This document shows, in pieces, positions 7,476 through 17,164 of a DNA stretch of 32,671 nucleotides. The translations under genes were made by a program, and so were the position numbers. Position 1 is the first letter of the stretch; each line of letters starts with the position of its first letter. The notes below the pieces were generated by a model that saw nothing but the letters and a program-made list of their open reading frames with translations, was not told the DNA's origin and searched no databases. This DNA is from Planctomycetota bacterium. Its GTDB lineage: Bacteria > Planctomycetota > Phycisphaerae > Phycisphaerales > SM1A02. The stretch covers positions 1 through 32,671 of the forward strand of contig CABYSN010000012.1 of NCBI GenBank assembly GCA_902521645.1, written 5' to 3'.

Positions 7476-10211
7476 CTACTCCGTCGTAGGAGACGGGACA
7501 GAAGTCAAGGCCTGGACCGTGGGGGTGCGAAGCCCATCATTGGAGATGACTTCGACAATGTATTCACCGGAATCAGGCACCCGAAGATCGACCCCGTCAA
7601 GTGAATGACTCCAACGGAAGACCCTGATCAACTCATCAGCTTCTCCAGAATCATCACTCGAGTGAATCCGACACAGGTCTCCGTGCATGGGGACTTCGGA
7701 CCAGGCAGAAAGCGGGGGAAGGGCCCATGGCCACTGGCTTCCGGCAAGATCCGTGGTCCGATAGGTGAGAGGCCATCCTTCGTATTGGTCGACTTCCTCA
7801 CTCAGTCCCGCGGCGCGAGGCCAGGCTTCCAGCACGATCCGATGTTCGAGCGGATTCAGAAGCGCCAGTCCGAAACCTGGACTGCGATCATGAAGCGCGG
7901 AAGGTTCGTGGCCGCGTCGATAGGGGTTGGCCACCGCGTCCACAGCGATCATGTTCCCGAACCCATCGAGATGTTCACCCAGAGGGCGGGGGGCGTTCGA
8001 GTCGAGTTCGCGTGGCATCCATCTTCTCGGCCACGTGTTTGCAATCGCAGGACTGCAGAAGACCACACCACCATCGCGCTGGTTTTCGACGCCGTACTGC
8101 GCGGCGAAACCGATGTGCTGATCACCGCAGAGATGAAGGACGTGTGCCGGTTGAACGAGTCGAAGCGTTCGATCACGCGCGACCATCGGCCACCCGTTGC
8201 TGTCAGCATCCGCACAGGGAACATCATTCTCCGCATAACCTCCGGGTTCGAAGATGGTCAATGCAGGTTGCACGCCGCCTTTCGCGCCACGCGGAAGTGT
8301 CTGAACGCATGCGAACGGCGTCTGGGAAAGAAGCACCTTCATCCAGACATCATCATTCCAATCGTTCGCCCACTGTTCGAGAAAACGTTCCTGCGAATCA
8401 CCGAGCAGTGACGCGGACGGTGCGCCGCCATCACGCACGACGTCGAAACCCTCCGCAGTGAACCAGCCGTTTCGAACATTCCCGTCGGGCACGGCGATGG
8501 TGGGTGAATCCTTGAATTGGCGATCGGCGAGAATGGCGAATGAGACGCCGCCGTATTCGAGATCGGTGTGATAGGTCGAATAACCCGCACCGATGTCGCC
8601 AGGCTCGAATGGGTCGGGGAGATTTCCGACCTGCGTCCGATGCACGGCATTGACGAAGCGGGGGGGTCGCTTGTACCCACCCGAATCCTGCGCACTGTGT
8701 TCCGGCGTCCGCTTCGCGCGACGTCCTTGCGCGCCCCAGATGTTGCCGTGATACACGTCATGATCGTCGGGGATGACGACGCTCGGTCGGTTGCGCGTGA
8801 GATCACCGAAGGCCCAGAGCCAATGGGTGTACTTCCAGAGATAGTCGAGTATGAAGGCGTCTTCACTGCGTTGATTCGCGGGGGTCAGATCACCTTCATA
8901 GATCTGATCGCCGGCGAAGAACAGCATGTCCGGATCGGCTTTCTCGACCGCCCGGAAAAGCTCTTCGTGAGGGAACCACAACCCATTCCCATTCCAGGCC
9001 AGGCCGCCGGTGTAGGTCTTGTGACAGGACAAAGACCCTATGGACAAAGGCTCGCCGGCAACCGGCTCCTTGCGGACCACGCCATGGTATTCATCGACCA
9101 TCGAACTTCCGTCACGGCGCGCGAGTTTGTACACGACGCGATAGGGGATGTCCGCGGTGTCGTTCCAATCGGAGACCCTGAAGCGTGCGGTTCGACTGTC
9201 GGGATCGATCCGGGATGTGCCGACGGGCACCCAGTTCGCACGAGGCTCGGGTTGTATCTGAAGAGTCGCCTCCTGGTTGTCATCCGATCCGATGGGAGGA
9301 AACTGCGCGATCATCGTCATGACGTTGCGGTCGAGCGTGTAAAGCACGCCGAGGACGGGTCCGAATGTTCTTTCCGAGACTGAAAGCACGCCGGGACCCG
9401 ACGCATGCAGTCCTCGAAACCACCAACCGGTCTTCGAATCCCCGGGGCCATGATGTGAGATGACCCCGAATGAACCCTGCACCTTCTTGAGAGGAACGTC
9501 ATCGACATGCACGCCCGAAAGAACCTGGTCACCTTCGGAGTCCAGTACGCGTGCATGGATCGAACAACCATCATCATCGCATTCGATGGTCACGCGGAGT
9601 TCCACGCCGTCGGCCGGTATCCGTTGACCTTCGATCGACGCAGCACGAACCAGACCCGGAAGTTCGGGCAGATCGGTGGCATCGACGTCACCGCTGATCA
9701 CCCAGGCCGAACGACCCTTGATACCGCGTTCGTTGTCACGAATGGAAACCATGCCATGCCCATCGACGACGACCATGATGCCGCCATCCTCCGCGGGTAG
9801 ATGATGGACCAGAGCGGTGCGACGGTAATCGATTTCAGGACCGCCGGAACCGATCATGAGACCGGCCCATGCATTCTCTCCGAAAGCGGCACCGACCTCG
9901 ATCTCGCCGAGCATGACGCTGAGTTCGATGCGGCCGTTCACAGGTTCGAGAACTTCGGGAAGGACCTGCACGGTTCGCATGGGAAGTCGGACACCGGCTT
10001 CAAGGCACTCGAGTCTTCCATCATGAACCCGCCAATCCTGCCACCTGTTGGCGTGGTAGTCACGACCGACCCATGTCCGGTCGAGATCGTTCTGCCAGGT
10101 GCTCCTGAACTCGTCTGCAAAGAGGCCGCAGGAAAACACGGACAGGATGAGAGCCAGGAACGACATCGATCTCTTCGAGACGCAAGGTGAACACATGATC
10201 AGACACTCCAT
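7476..10211 (-). CDS. PhoD-like (alkaline phosphatase D family) metallophosphoesterase, predicted exported
   Basis: 911 aa. N-terminal signal peptide (SMSFLALILSVFSCGLFADEF); LSCHKTYTGG, DMLFFAGDQIYEGD, VIPDDHDVYHGN, LCGDQHIGF metal-binding motifs of the PhoD family. Confidence 0.85.
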   Translation of the reverse strand: MECLIMCSPCVSKRSMSFLALILSVFSCGLFADEFRSTWQNDLDRTWVGRDYHANRWQDWRVHDGRLECLEAGVRLPMRTVQVLPEVLEPVNGRIELSVMLGEIEVGAAFGENAWAGLMIGSGGPEIDYRRTALVHHLPAEDGGIMVVVDGHGMVSIRDNERGIKGRSAWVISGDVDATDLPELPGLVRAASIEGQRIPADGVELRVTIECDDDGCSIHARVLDSEGDQVLSGVHVDDVPLKKVQGSFGVISHHGPGDSKTGWWFRGLHASGPGVLSVSERTFGPVLGVLYTLDRNVMTMIAQFPPIGSDDNQEATLQIQPEPRANWVPVGTSRIDPDSRTARFRVSDWNDTADIPYRVVYKLARRDGSSMVDEYHGVVRKEPVAGEPLSIGSLSCHKTYTGGLAWNGNGLWFPHEELFRAVEKADPDMLFFAGDQIYEGDLTPANQRSEDAFILDYLWKYTHWLWAFGDLTRNRPSVVIPDDHDVYHGNIWGAQGRRAKRTPEHSAQDSGGYKRPPRFVNAVHRTQVGNLPDPFEPGDIGAGYSTYHTDLEYGGVSFAILADRQFKDSPTIAVPDGNVRNGWFTAEGFDVVRDGGAPSASLLGDSQERFLEQWANDWNDDVWMKVLLSQTPFACVQTLPRGAKGGVQPALTIFEPGGYAENDVPCADADSNGWPMVARDRTLRLVQPAHVLHLCGDQHIGFAAQYGVENQRDGGVVFCSPAIANTWPRRWMPRELDSNAPRPLGEHLDGFGNMIAVDAVANPYRRGHEPSALHDRSPGFGLALLNPLEHRIVLEAWPRAAGLSEEVDQYEGWPLTYRTTDLAGSQWPWALPPLSAWSEVPMHGDLCRIHSSDDSGEADELIRVFRWSHSLDGVDLRVPDSGEYIVEVISNDGLRTPTVQALTSVPSPTTE

Positions 10212-10278
10212 TGAAGGACATCGACTCGATGAGACGAGCCGTGGACGTCATTGAAGTATAGATGGCGGTTTCGGGGTG

Positions 10279-11106
10279 TCAGAAACGAGGGGGTATCGCG
10301 GACCACCCCGATGCATAGAGATCGGAACGGATCGAAAGATAGCCGGGATATGCCGCACGATGCTCGCCAAGGCGTCGGGCGTCGTAGCTGAATGTGCAGA
10401 CCGGGTCGGTCGTCTCGACCAGAACTGCACCATTGGGATCGACTGCAAAGGAGGGGCCGCCCAGCAGAACCCCTTCTTCGGGTTCCGGTCGATTGACCGT
10501 CGCCACCCAGCAACAGCTGGTCAGGGCATTCGCAATGAGAACAGGGCGCCAGCGATGCCAGGTCGCGGATTCACTCGCTCTGGGTACGACCACACATTCC
10601 GCCCCAGCAGCGGCAAGAAGCTGAGTGCCCTGAGGCCGATTGGCATCGGAACAGATCTGGACGCCCAATGGAAAACCCAGACCATCGATGGGTGTCAGCG
10701 GGTCATTTCCTCGATCGTAGTGATCAACCTCCCAGAAACCGGGCTCATCGGGAATGTGGGCCTTTTTCCAGCTTCCGACGAGGGTTCCAGAAGAGTTGAT
10801 GACCAGAGCCGTATTGAAACGAGCGCCATGCTCATCGAACAGGATGGCTCCACCCACCAAGCCGATCCCGGCTTCGCGAGCGGCCTCCATCTGAATCTGG
10901 CACCGAGGCCCGCCCGAAGACTCTGCGTCGGAAGCCTTCTGATCCTTGCTGAACGGGGACCAAGGATTTAATGCAAGTTCAGGTATGACAGCAACTTGAG
11001 CACCCATTTCGCGGGCTTCAAACAGTCGTTTTAGAAGTCTCTCCCGGCCATCTTCCTGCCAGAAAACCTCGCTGATGAGCGCAATCGTTCGAGTGTGATC
11101 AGACAT
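10279..11106 (-). CDS. Carbon-nitrogen hydrolase (nitrilase superfamily)
   Basis: Apparent Glu-Lys-Cys triad: VAVIPELALNPW (E), SWKKAHIPDEPGFWE (K), LGVQICSDANRP (C). The start is probably the ATG at 11106 (MSDHTRTIALISEVFW). Confidence 0.85.
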   Translation of the reverse strand: MSDHTRTIALISEVFWQEDGRERLLKRLFEAREMGAQVAVIPELALNPWSPFSKDQKASDAESSGGPRCQIQMEAAREAGIGLVGGAILFDEHGARFNTALVINSSGTLVGSWKKAHIPDEPGFWEVDHYDRGNDPLTPIDGLGFPLGVQICSDANRPQGTQLLAAAGAECVVVPRASESATWHRWRPVLIANALTSCCWVATVNRPEPEEGVLLGGPSFAVDPNGAVLVETTDPVCTFSYDARRLGEHRAAYPGYLSIRSDLYASGWSAIPPRF

Positions 11107-11590
11107 CAGAGCCCCCTGGAGCGAGTTTGGAGTCAAGCCGACATTCAATGATGTATAGAAGGATGGAAATCACCTGATCCGGGGTTCGTGCCACCGCAAG
11201 GGCGGCTGAATCGACCTCTTTCAGAGCATGATCGAGATCTTCATCATGAAGTGTGATCAATGAGGCACCCAGAGCCACCGCCAGGCCGGCATCAAAGGCC
11301 GCGTTCCATTGTCGATACTTGGGGCCGAACCGAGCCACGACGATGTCGGCACGAGAGATGAGGGTTCTGGTTCGGATGGCATTCAACTTGGCACCCTTGT
11401 GGTCATGCCAGAAACGTTGATCCTCCGCTCCGAGAATGCTGGCACCGCACGCATCGCTTGAAGGGTGATCGGTGTTCGCCGCGGTGAGAGTCACCGGAAG
11501 TTCGTGCGCGAGGACACCCTCAGCGATCCGGTCACGCCAGTCGGTGTGCACTTCACCGGCAAGATAGATGTTCAACTCAGGATGATTCAT
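11099..11590 (-). CDS. YtoQ-family protein (nucleoside 2-deoxyribosyltransferase-like)
   Basis: 163 aa. LNIYLAGEVHTDWRDRIAEG, LGAEDQRFWHDHKGAKLNAIRTRTLISRADIVVARFGPKYRQWNAAFDAGLAVALG is the YtoQ family pattern. Confidence 0.82.
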   Translation of the reverse strand: MNHPELNIYLAGEVHTDWRDRIAEGVLAHELPVTLTAANTDHPSSDACGASILGAEDQRFWHDHKGAKLNAIRTRTLISRADIVVARFGPKYRQWNAAFDAGLAVALGASLITLHDEDLDHALKEVDSAALAVARTPDQVISILLYIIECRLDSKLAPGGSDV

Positions 11591-12416
11591 GACGACGCAT
11601 CTCCTGCCAGTCGAGGATACAGGCGGAGGGCGCTCCCTTGTGCAGTTCGAACCTCTTCACGGCGATTCGAGTCACGAAGGCGCACGCGGACTCGGGATCA
11701 TCCGTCACATGAAAGAGGTCGAGATCGGTGGGATCGATCATGCCATCAGCCATCATCTTCTTCGTCATGAAGTCGACCAGGCCCGACCAGTAGTCCGTAC
11801 CCATCAGAACCACTGGAAAATCCCTGATCTTTCCGCACTGGATCAAGGTGAGAATCTCCATCAATTCATCCATGGTCCCGAGCCCTCCGGGCATCACGAT
11901 GAATCCATATGAATACTTGACCAGGATGGTCTTGCGTACGAAGAAGTGCGTGAATGACACCTGTCTGTTGACGAAGCGATTGGCGCACTCTTCGTGTGGC
12001 AGTTCGATCGTCGCTCCGATCGAACGTCCACCCGCTTCGGACGCTCCGCGATTGGCCGCCTCCATCATGCCCGGTCCGCCCCCGGTCATGACACTGAATC
12101 CCTCGCGGGCGACCAGTGCGGCGGTTCGTCGACACATCTCGTACGAAGGGTCTTCTTCCGATGTCCGAGCGCTTCCGAAGAATGTCACGCAGGGTCCGAT
12201 CGATCCGAAGACGCGAATGGATTCCTCGAACTCCTCGTTGACCCGTGCGAGCATCTCCTGGTCGACACCATGTTTCTGAGGGCCTTCCAGAAACCGGATG
12301 AAGTCGTAGCGGGAAGGCGTGTTGGCCGCGTCGAAGAACGGACTTTCACCACGTTCCTCCATGATTCGTTCGATGCGGCCGGTCGGATCGTTTTCATTGA
12401 TATCGTTCATCACCAC
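11577..12416 (-). CDS. LOG-family / TIGR00730-type Rossmann-fold protein (possible nucleoside-5'-monophosphate phosphoribohydrolase)
   Basis: MTGGGPGMMEAANRGASEAGG and MPGGLGTMDELMEILTLIQCGKI (PGGxGTxxE) signatures. Confidence 0.9.
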   Translation of the reverse strand: MVMNDINENDPTGRIERIMEERGESPFFDAANTPSRYDFIRFLEGPQKHGVDQEMLARVNEEFEESIRVFGSIGPCVTFFGSARTSEEDPSYEMCRRTAALVAREGFSVMTGGGPGMMEAANRGASEAGGRSIGATIELPHEECANRFVNRQVSFTHFFVRKTILVKYSYGFIVMPGGLGTMDELMEILTLIQCGKIRDFPVVLMGTDYWSGLVDFMTKKMMADGMIDPTDLDLFHVTDDPESACAFVTRIAVKRFELHKGAPSACILDWQEMRRHESS

Positions 12417-12511
12417 ACGATAACTGCCGCAGGGTCCGTTGAGGAGAGGTGATTCGCCACTCGACAGAAGTCATCCGATCTTGGACAATCGGAGAAAAGC
12501 AGGAGACCGAC

Positions 12512-13948
12512 GTGCTGTTAAGACAGATCTATGACGAGGACCTCGCGCATGCCGCCTGGTTGATCGGGTGCCAGAAGACCGGCGAAGCGATCATCATCGA
12601 TCCTGCCAGGGACATCGACAGGTACATCGAGCTGGCGGAGGATCATGCATTGCGGATCACGGCGGTGGCGGAGACGCACGTCCATGCGGACTTCCTGTCC
12701 GGAGCACAGGCACTTGCCGAAGCCAGCGGCGCGACACTCTACCTCTCCGGCCATGGAGGAGAGGACTGGTCGGCGCGATGGGTGACGCCCTTTGATCATG
12801 TCATGCTCCGACACGAAGAGACATTCCGAGTCGGAGGAATCGAATTCGAGGCACGTCACACACCCGGCCACACCCCGGAACATCTCAGCTACATGGTCAC
12901 CGACATCGGTGGTGGAGCCGATGAACCCCTTGGAGTTCTGAGCGGTGATTTCGTGTTCGTCGGCGATCTCGGCCGCCCCGATCTTCTGGAGAGAGCGGCG
13001 GGACACGAAGGCGTGATGGAGCGATCGGCACGAGAACTCGCCCGATCCACGAGGGACTTTCTGGAACTTCCTGACTACCTCCAAGTGCTTCCGGCACACG
13101 GGGCGGGCAGTGCCTGCGGGAAGGCTCTTGGCGCCATCCCCCAGTCGACGGTCGGATACGAGCGTCGATTCAACGCGGCGATGTCCATCGTCGATGATGA
13201 AGATCGATTCGTGCACGCCATTCTGGAAGGGCAGCCCGCACCGCCGCTGTACTTCGCACGAATGAAGATGCAGAACCGGGATGGCGTGCCACCTCTGGGT
13301 TCGATGCCGGAACCGAAGCGGTGCACGCCGGCGGAACTCGAAGACGACGGACGCGTGGTGGTCGACGTCCGCGACTGGGATACGTTTCGATCCGGACATG
13401 TTCCGGGAGCCCTCTGGTCGAGAACGGGGGCTTTCTTCTGCGCCTCGGTCGGCTCATACGTGATGCCGGACGAACGTATCGCACTGATCTGTCGCCCGGA
13501 GGATGTCGAACGATTGACGAGATGTCTCGTTCGAATAGGTCTTGATCGGGTGGAAGCATGGTGTCCGATCGATTCATTCGAGGAGCACCGATCCGCTGGA
13601 AGGATACGAACAGACTGCATCGAGGACGTACCGCTCTCGAAACTCGCACAACAACTCGATTCAGGGACACCGGTTCTGGATGTCCGACGAACCGATGAGT
13701 ACGACGCCGGCCACCTCCAGGGGGCGGTCAACGTTCCCCACACCAGGTTGCTGGAACATCTCGAGGATCTCCCGGATTCAGATGGGCCGTTCATGGTGCA
13801 CTGTCAGGCGGGGGTGCGTAGCGCGGCGGCCTGTTCGATGCTGGCACGAAGAGGTTTCGAGGTTCTCAACATCCCAGCCGGATGGGGCGGGATCGAGAAG
13901 ACGGCACTACCGGGAAACGACGGCCGAAGGGATGCCGAAGTCGTCTGA
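12512..13948 (+). CDS. Metallo-beta-lactamase-fold hydrolase with C-terminal tandem rhodanese domains (persulfide-dioxygenase/ETHE1-like fusion)
   Basis: MBL motifs ETHVHADFLSGA, HTPGHTPEHLSY, GDFVFVGDLGRPDL; rhodanese regions VVDVRDWDTFRSGHVPGA and VLDVRRTDEYDAGHLQGAVNVPH...MVHCQAGVRSAAACSMLARRG. The GTG at 12512, after an AGGAGA-like RBS, is the probable start. Confidence 0.87.
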   Translation: MLLRQIYDEDLAHAAWLIGCQKTGEAIIIDPARDIDRYIELAEDHALRITAVAETHVHADFLSGAQALAEASGATLYLSGHGGEDWSARWVTPFDHVMLRHEETFRVGGIEFEARHTPGHTPEHLSYMVTDIGGGADEPLGVLSGDFVFVGDLGRPDLLERAAGHEGVMERSARELARSTRDFLELPDYLQVLPAHGAGSACGKALGAIPQSTVGYERRFNAAMSIVDDEDRFVHAILEGQPAPPLYFARMKMQNRDGVPPLGSMPEPKRCTPAELEDDGRVVVDVRDWDTFRSGHVPGALWSRTGAFFCASVGSYVMPDERIALICRPEDVERLTRCLVRIGLDRVEAWCPIDSFEEHRSAGRIRTDCIEDVPLSKLAQQLDSGTPVLDVRRTDEYDAGHLQGAVNVPHTRLLEHLEDLPDSDGPFMVHCQAGVRSAAACSMLARRGFEVLNIPAGWGGIEKTALPGNDGRRDAEVV

Positions 13949-14017
13949 TCGATTCGTGGCACGGATCATGAAGAGAAGTTTCTTCAAGTCACGCCGCCAC
14001 CCCGTTACACTCCGATC

Positions 14018-17000
14018 ATGCTCAGTGACCTCGAATATGCAGCGCTCGGGTTCGAGACCTTCCATGACGACGTGCTCGCGCCGAAGATCGTCGAACGAAC
14101 GGTCCCGCTTTCCGTCGAAGTCCACCAGTGCTCGGAACACCTGAGCGTCACGGATGCCGTTCGATCAAGCTTCTCACCGATCGAGAACGGTTGGCGATGG
14201 GGGCCGGTCTGGTCGAGTGCGTGGTTCAGACTGCGCGGAGAAGTTCCTCTGGAGATGCGCCATCGAGCTCTCGATCTGCACTTTTCATGTGGGACCGAAG
14301 CCTTGCTGTGGAAGGATGGCGTGCCATATCAAGGATTCGATCCCTACCACCACCATGCACGATTCGATGAGGGCGCTCTTTCGAGTGAGGTCGATTTTCT
14401 CATAGAAGCCGCCTGCAACAGACCGTTGGGCGCATCCTTGTTCTGGTGGGAACATGCGGAAGAACACGGCCGGTGGCGGGAGGATGAACCGGGTCGCCTC
14501 GAGGAAGCCTCTCTCGAACTCAGAGATGACGCGATGGCACGATTCTGTTCGGCATGGATGTTCGCCGTGAGATTGCTGAAGACGACGGATGCCAGAGAAA
14601 GCCTCGGACACCGTCTGGAATCCGGACTGCGAGACATCAAGAGATCGATCCTGCATTCGGGTGGGACAGTCGACGTGACGATGCAGATGGATCGTCTTCA
14701 GGATGTGCTCTCGGATGGCGACAAGAGGCGATCACAATGCACGACGATCGGACACGCCCACATCGACACGGCCTGGCTCTGGCCCATGTCCGAGACCCGA
14801 AGAAAATGTCTCAGGACCTTCGCGACACAGCTTCGCAATCTGGAAAGATTCGATGACTTCAACTTTCTCTGCAGCCAGCCCCAGCAGTACGCGTGGATGG
14901 AGGAACGAAGTCCGGAACTGTTCTCTGAAATCACTCGTTGGGTGGAACGAGGGAGATGGGAACCGTTCGGAGCGATGTGGATCGAACCCGACGCCAACAT
15001 ACCTTCCGGCGAATCGCTGATCCGACAGATCCTTCATGGCACACGGTACTTCGCCGATCGGTTCGGAAAATCCGCACCCCAGGAGGCGCTCTACCTTCCC
15101 GACACCTTCGGTTTTCCCGCATCCCTTCCCCAGATATGCCGACTGTCAGGACTCGACACGTTCATCACCAACAAGATCGCGTGGTGCGAGACGAACCGAT
15201 TCCCGCACGTGACCTTCAACTGGCGTGGCATAGACGGAACCGAAGTCCTGACCCACTTCACTCCCGGACACAACTACAACTCATCGATACATCCTCAGGA
15301 TTTCGTCGACGCAGAGCATCGTCTGAATGAAAGCGATCGAAAGGGGACCGGATCGTGGCTCCAACCCTACGGGTGGGGTGACGGAGGCGGGGGACCGGAT
15401 CATGAGCAGATCCTGAATTCAGAATTCGCAGAGCAGGCGGCGGGACTCCCCTCGATCAGAAAGGAAAGCGCCACTCAATTCTGCAGGACCCTTCATGCCG
15501 AATCGGAGGCGGACGGACCGAGACCCGTCTGGGACGGTGAGCTGTATCTCGAACTGCATCGGGGAACCTACACCACCCATGCGCGCTTGAAGGCCGCGAA
15601 CAGAAACGCCGAGAGAGCACTGCGCGAGATCGAAGCGCTGGACGTTCTCGATGATGCGGATCGTACGGGTCGAAACACGGCATGGCTGGATCGGGCATGG
15701 AAGACGGTTCTGTTGAATCAGTTCCATGACATCCTGCCCGGTTCGTCGATCGAGAAGGTCTACCAGGAAGCTCATGAAGAGCTCGATCATCTGCATTCCG
15801 ATTCGATCACTCGAATCAGCGACGGTCTGAGGGACCTTGCCCCGAAGTTCGATGTCGGTTCTTGCGAAAGACCCGTTCTGATCTGGAACCCGTCCTCGAC
15901 CGGGAGAAATGCCGTCGTCGAAACGGATGCCGGGCCGCGATTCGTACGAGACGTGCCTGCAATGGGTTTTCGGGTGGTCGATGTCGCGGTCGACACCGAA
16001 CCGGATCATCCGGTCGTCTCCACGTCACGGACGCTGGAGAACGGAAGACTGAAGGTCGTGATCGATGATGCGGGTGCCATCTCCGAAATGACCGTCGAAG
16101 GTGAGCCGTTCCCCCTCGAAGAACCACTCAACAGGCTCGTTCTTCATGCGGATCGACCCCGGCGCTGGCAGGCATGGGACCTCGATCGTGATTACATCGA
16201 TCATCGTGAAGAACAGGACACACCTGCCGATTCGATCACACTGGTGGAGGATTCCAGGCTCAGAGGGGTGATCGAGTCTCGAAGAACGCTTGGCAAGGCG
16301 AGCTCGATCGTTCAGAGGTACGTCCTTGAAGCGGACGCCACGATCGTCAGAATCGAGACCAGACTCGACTGGCATGAGGACGACACGATACTCCGAGCCG
16401 AATTCACCCCGAGAATCAGAAGCAGACACGCGACCTACGGAATTCAATTCGGATCGCTGGAAAGACCCACACACCGGAACACATCGCATGAAAAGGCGGC
16501 GTTCGAAGTGCCGGGACACCTATGGATGGATCTTTCCCAACCTGGCAGGGGCCTCGCAGTGCTCGATGACGGTTCGAGGCTCGGACGTTCATGCAACGAC
16601 AGGACGCTCGGACTCTCGCTGGTGCGATCGACCGACTTCCCCGATCCGAAAGCCGATCGTGGGGTGCATGAATTCACCTATGCGGTCATGCCGCACCAGG
16701 GAGACTGGAGAGCCGCCGATGTCGATGGTTCGGCCGAGAGCCTGGGCATGCCGATGAGATGCACTCCGGCATGCGCCGGATCGAAGGGGGGCCTGAGAGA
16801 CGGCCATGCCTTGATTCCCGGACTTGAATTCGAGAAAGGCATCGAGATCGCCGCGATCAAGAATGCCGAGGATGGCGGAGGCAGGATCATCAGATTGGTC
16901 GAGAAGAGGGGGGCATCAAGAAGAATGCAACTCGATCTTTCCGGACATGGATCGGAGATCACGGAAGTGGATCTGCTGGAAAGAGCTCTGAGAACCACTA

Positions 17001-17065
17001 AACCGTCAAAGAATTCATCGGTGGACTTCACGCCCTTTCAAATCAATTCGATCCGGGTGACTTGA
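14018..17065 (+). CDS. Alpha-mannosidase, glycoside hydrolase family 38
   Basis: 1015 aa. GHAHIDTAWLWPMSETRRK, GRWEPFGAMWIEPDANIPSGESLIRQ, LYLPDTFGFPASLPQIC, and TVLLNQFHDILPGSSIEKVYQEA are GH38 catalytic and conserved motifs. Confidence 0.94.
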   Translation: MLSDLEYAALGFETFHDDVLAPKIVERTVPLSVEVHQCSEHLSVTDAVRSSFSPIENGWRWGPVWSSAWFRLRGEVPLEMRHRALDLHFSCGTEALLWKDGVPYQGFDPYHHHARFDEGALSSEVDFLIEAACNRPLGASLFWWEHAEEHGRWREDEPGRLEEASLELRDDAMARFCSAWMFAVRLLKTTDARESLGHRLESGLRDIKRSILHSGGTVDVTMQMDRLQDVLSDGDKRRSQCTTIGHAHIDTAWLWPMSETRRKCLRTFATQLRNLERFDDFNFLCSQPQQYAWMEERSPELFSEITRWVERGRWEPFGAMWIEPDANIPSGESLIRQILHGTRYFADRFGKSAPQEALYLPDTFGFPASLPQICRLSGLDTFITNKIAWCETNRFPHVTFNWRGIDGTEVLTHFTPGHNYNSSIHPQDFVDAEHRLNESDRKGTGSWLQPYGWGDGGGGPDHEQILNSEFAEQAAGLPSIRKESATQFCRTLHAESEADGPRPVWDGELYLELHRGTYTTHARLKAANRNAERALREIEALDVLDDADRTGRNTAWLDRAWKTVLLNQFHDILPGSSIEKVYQEAHEELDHLHSDSITRISDGLRDLAPKFDVGSCERPVLIWNPSSTGRNAVVETDAGPRFVRDVPAMGFRVVDVAVDTEPDHPVVSTSRTLENGRLKVVIDDAGAISEMTVEGEPFPLEEPLNRLVLHADRPRRWQAWDLDRDYIDHREEQDTPADSITLVEDSRLRGVIESRRTLGKASSIVQRYVLEADATIVRIETRLDWHEDDTILRAEFTPRIRSRHATYGIQFGSLERPTHRNTSHEKAAFEVPGHLWMDLSQPGRGLAVLDDGSRLGRSCNDRTLGLSLVRSTDFPDPKADRGVHEFTYAVMPHQGDWRAADVDGSAESLGMPMRCTPACAGSKGGLRDGHALIPGLEFEKGIEIAAIKNAEDGGGRIIRLVEKRGASRRMQLDLSGHGSEITEVDLLERALRTTKPSKNSSVDFTPFQINSIRVT

Positions 17066-17164
17066 CCGGAATCTTCGGGGACGGACGAACCTTGCCGGTG
17101 TCGGTGGACGTAGCAAGGGAAGTGTCTTTCACTTTCGAGCGAACCCTTCCCGGAGCTGGTCATC

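Noticed and set aside
12518-13399. 293-aa minus-strand ORF antisense to the MBL-rhodanese gene
   Set aside because: Mirror of a confidently identified coding sequence; no independent evidence.
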